Positions 36,376 through 37,637 of a DNA stretch of 37,637 nucleotides are shown here, piece by piece; positions within the stretch are counted from its first letter, which is position 1, and the number at the start of each line of letters is the position of its first letter. Source of the DNA: Bacillus sp. JCM 19058 (lineage in GTDB: Bacteria; Bacillota; Bacilli; Bacillales_H; Bacillaceae_D); NCBI GenBank assembly GCA_001310555.1, contig BAXO01000058.1, positions 1 through 37,637 of the forward strand, in the 5' to 3' direction. A model generated the notes under the pieces. It saw only the letters and a program-made list of their open reading frames with translations. It did not search any database and was not told the origin of the DNA. Position numbers and translations under genes: made by a program.

Positions 36376-37282
36376 ATGCTTAGCAAAATATCACGTTTAA
36401 TCAAGCTTGTTTTCGTAGCGTGCTTGCTCTCCGGCTGTGGAGTATTTGGGGCTGGACAAACGATAACGATTGGTGCCAAAACATTTACGGAACAATATAT
36501 TCTTTCAGAAATGACATTTCATTTGCTCGAGTATCATGGCTATCAAGTGCGACAAATGTCCAATCTCGGCAGTAATGTTGTAAGGACCGCTCTCGAAAAC
36601 GGTCAAGTCGATTTAGCCTGGGAATATACGGGTACCGCATTAGTGAATTATTTAGGAGAGGAACCGATTATCGATCCGATGCAAGCCTATGAGAAGGTCA
36701 AAGAGATTGATCAGGAAAACGGTCTAGTGTGGATGAATATGTCTGACGTAAATAATACGTATTGTCTCATCGTAAGCCGTGAAGTTGCAGATGAACTAAA
36801 CTTAAAAACTATTAGCGATTTGGCAGCGCATGTTCAGAATAGCGGAGAGACTTTTTCAATGGGGACTGATGCGGAATTTGCCAATCGCCCCGACGGTTTA
36901 CCCGGTGTCGAAGAACGATATCAGTTTGAATTCGGAGCGAATCACATCAGACAAATGGATGCGGGATTGCTATATGAGGCGCTTTACAATGAGCAAATCG
37001 ATGTGGCGGTAGGCTTTGAGACCGACTCACGCATTCAACGTTATGATCTCGTAATTCTTGAAGACGACCGTTCGTTTTTTTCCGCCATATAACGTGGCGA
37101 TCTCCTTAAATCAGTCGATATTTGAACAGTTCCCGGAGCTTGAGGAAATAACAGCACCACTTGCCGAGAAGCTAAACAGTGAAACGATGCGCGAACTGAA
37201 TTACGAAGTCGATGTGGAAGGAAGAAGTGTATCGCTTGTGGCCTACGAATGGCTTGTTGAAAATGGCTTAATTGAAGAGTAA
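36376..37282 (+). CDS. osmoprotectant ABC transporter substrate-binding lipoprotein (OpuCC/OsmF-like, frameshifted)
   Basis: An OpuAC-type binding lipoprotein. The ATG at 36376 lies 6 bases after GGAGGA; an earlier ATG at 36370 sits on the Shine-Dalgarno. Lipobox LLSGC gives Cys21. The mature part has ITIGAKTFTEQYILSEMTFHLLEYHGYQV, DLAWEYTGTALVNYLGE, NNTYCLIVSREVADELNL and LYEALYNEQIDVAVGFETDSRIQ. T7 at 37075-37081 (6 expected) breaks it after EDDRSFF; corrected it ends PPYNVAISLNQSIFEQFPELEE to GLIEE. About 302 residues. Likely ligands are glycine betaine, choline or carnitine. Last gene of the operon. Confidence 0.9.
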
Positions 37283-37290
37283 TAAACAGA

Positions 37291-37324
37291 AGGGAGAGCA
37301 GCTTATATGCCGCTCCCCCTTTTT
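37291..37324 (+). terminator. terminator of the osmoprotectant operon
   Basis: AGGGAGAGC and GCTCCCCCT pair with one mismatch, then TTTTT. It begins 9 bases after the operon's last stop. Confidence 0.7.
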
Positions 37325-37389
37325 ATGCCCGGCTAGAAACTGGGCCCACAAAAACAATCCTTAAATTACGTATCGAAACGCACTAGTCC

Positions 37390-37637
37390 TTAAATCTTAA
37401 TATTGATATTAAATAAACCAGCTTCTTGCGCTGAACGAATAGCAATCCATACGAAAGGACCGAGGATTAAGCCCATAACACCGAAGAAAACAAATCCAAA
37501 ATACATGGATAGTACCGTAGGAAGCGCCGCTAAACCCATTTGATCACCGAGAACTTTTGGTTCCGTAATTCTGCGAATGACTAGAAGCGCCGTCGCAAGG
37601 AGCAACAATTGAATACCAGCTGCCATGTCACCGATCA
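37390..37637 (-). CDS. AI-2E-family membrane protein, C-terminal part (truncated by window edge)
   Basis: The last 82 residues of an AI-2E family (YtvI/TqsA-like) transporter. Three hydrophobic stretches are visible, with RRITEPKVLGDQMGLAALPTVLSMYFGFVFFGVMGLILGPFVWIAIRSAQEAG, the family's C-terminal signature. The reading frame is open to the window edge. It is convergent with the osmoprotectant operon. It may be YtvI-like (sporulation) or another member; this fragment cannot decide. Confidence 0.8.
   Translation of the reverse strand, partial: IGDMAAGIQLLLLATALLVIRRITEPKVLGDQMGLAALPTVLSMYFGFVFFGVMGLILGPFVWIAIRSAQEAGLFNINIKI

Noticed and set aside
95..37282. Programmed ribosomal frameshifting as the cause of the broken frames
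   Set aside because: The events occur in many unrelated genes in both directions, without shared slippery heptamers plus stimulators, which fits sequence error better.

Overview
The window looks like chromosome from a low-GC, Gram-positive Bacillaceae, perhaps an alkaliphilic or halotolerant relative of Bacillus. This rests on Bacillus-type ribosome binding sites with TTG/GTG starts, sigma-A promoters, many lipoproteins, CadC/CadA, a YvgK-ModABC set, a Rph-type rifampin phosphotransferase and an OpuC-like osmoprotectant transporter. No phage, transposon, CRISPR array, rRNA or tRNA was found.

Layout. 95-420 is a PadR regulator followed by a decayed gene and a gene-free stretch. 967-4226 (+) holds two GT4 glycosyltransferases and a YbhN/LPG-synthase-TM-like membrane protein, a likely glycolipid (lipoteichoic-acid anchor) operon. 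4476-8986 (-) has a beta-propeller lipoprotein, OmpR-type response regulator, sensor kinase, FixH/YtkA-like lipoprotein and CopC protein: a candidate extracytoplasmic copper module. 9328-12728 holds a YvgK-like regulator divergent from modABC. 13094-16794 (+) has cadC, cadA and a CzcO-like flavoprotein. 17084-22794 has a LysR regulator divergent from a binding-protein ABC importer and a metallophosphoesterase. 23002-26447 (-) has an alpha/beta-hydrolase lipoprotein behind a palindromic operator, a repeat-containing coiled-coil protein and a TetR regulator. 26789-30595 (+) has rph and a WYL regulator. 30788-33399 has two DinB proteins, an aldo/keto reductase and a small MGMT-family protein. 33927-37282 (+) is an osmoprotectant ABC transporter ordered permease-ATPase-permease-binding protein. 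The right edge cuts an AI-2E-family membrane protein.

The most striking property is that 22 of about 35 genes are broken by single-base indels although homology reads on correctly in another frame. By my manual reading there are about 43 events. Most are one extra base in A or T runs (6 read as 7, 7 read as 8) and most of the rest are one missing base in G/C runs (GGG read as GG). Both sides of each break keep conserved motifs, so I read this as a systematic sequence-quality artefact rather than decay, and give such genes their full reconstructed extent.

Other signals not explained by genes: a pair of diverged repeats of about 180 bp that each follow a transcription terminator (4294-4475 and 12756-12930); a 13-bp-arm palindrome over the -10 of the hydrolase promoter; a 12-bp-arm inverted repeat before the coiled-coil gene; a perfect 15-bp-arm inverted repeat between convergent genes (16865-16907); and two 9-bp direct repeats 20 bp apart before modA. 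I did not find a convincing wholly new system; the copper-module cluster, the LysR-ABC-phosphoesterase cluster and the repeat pair are the best candidates for follow-up.
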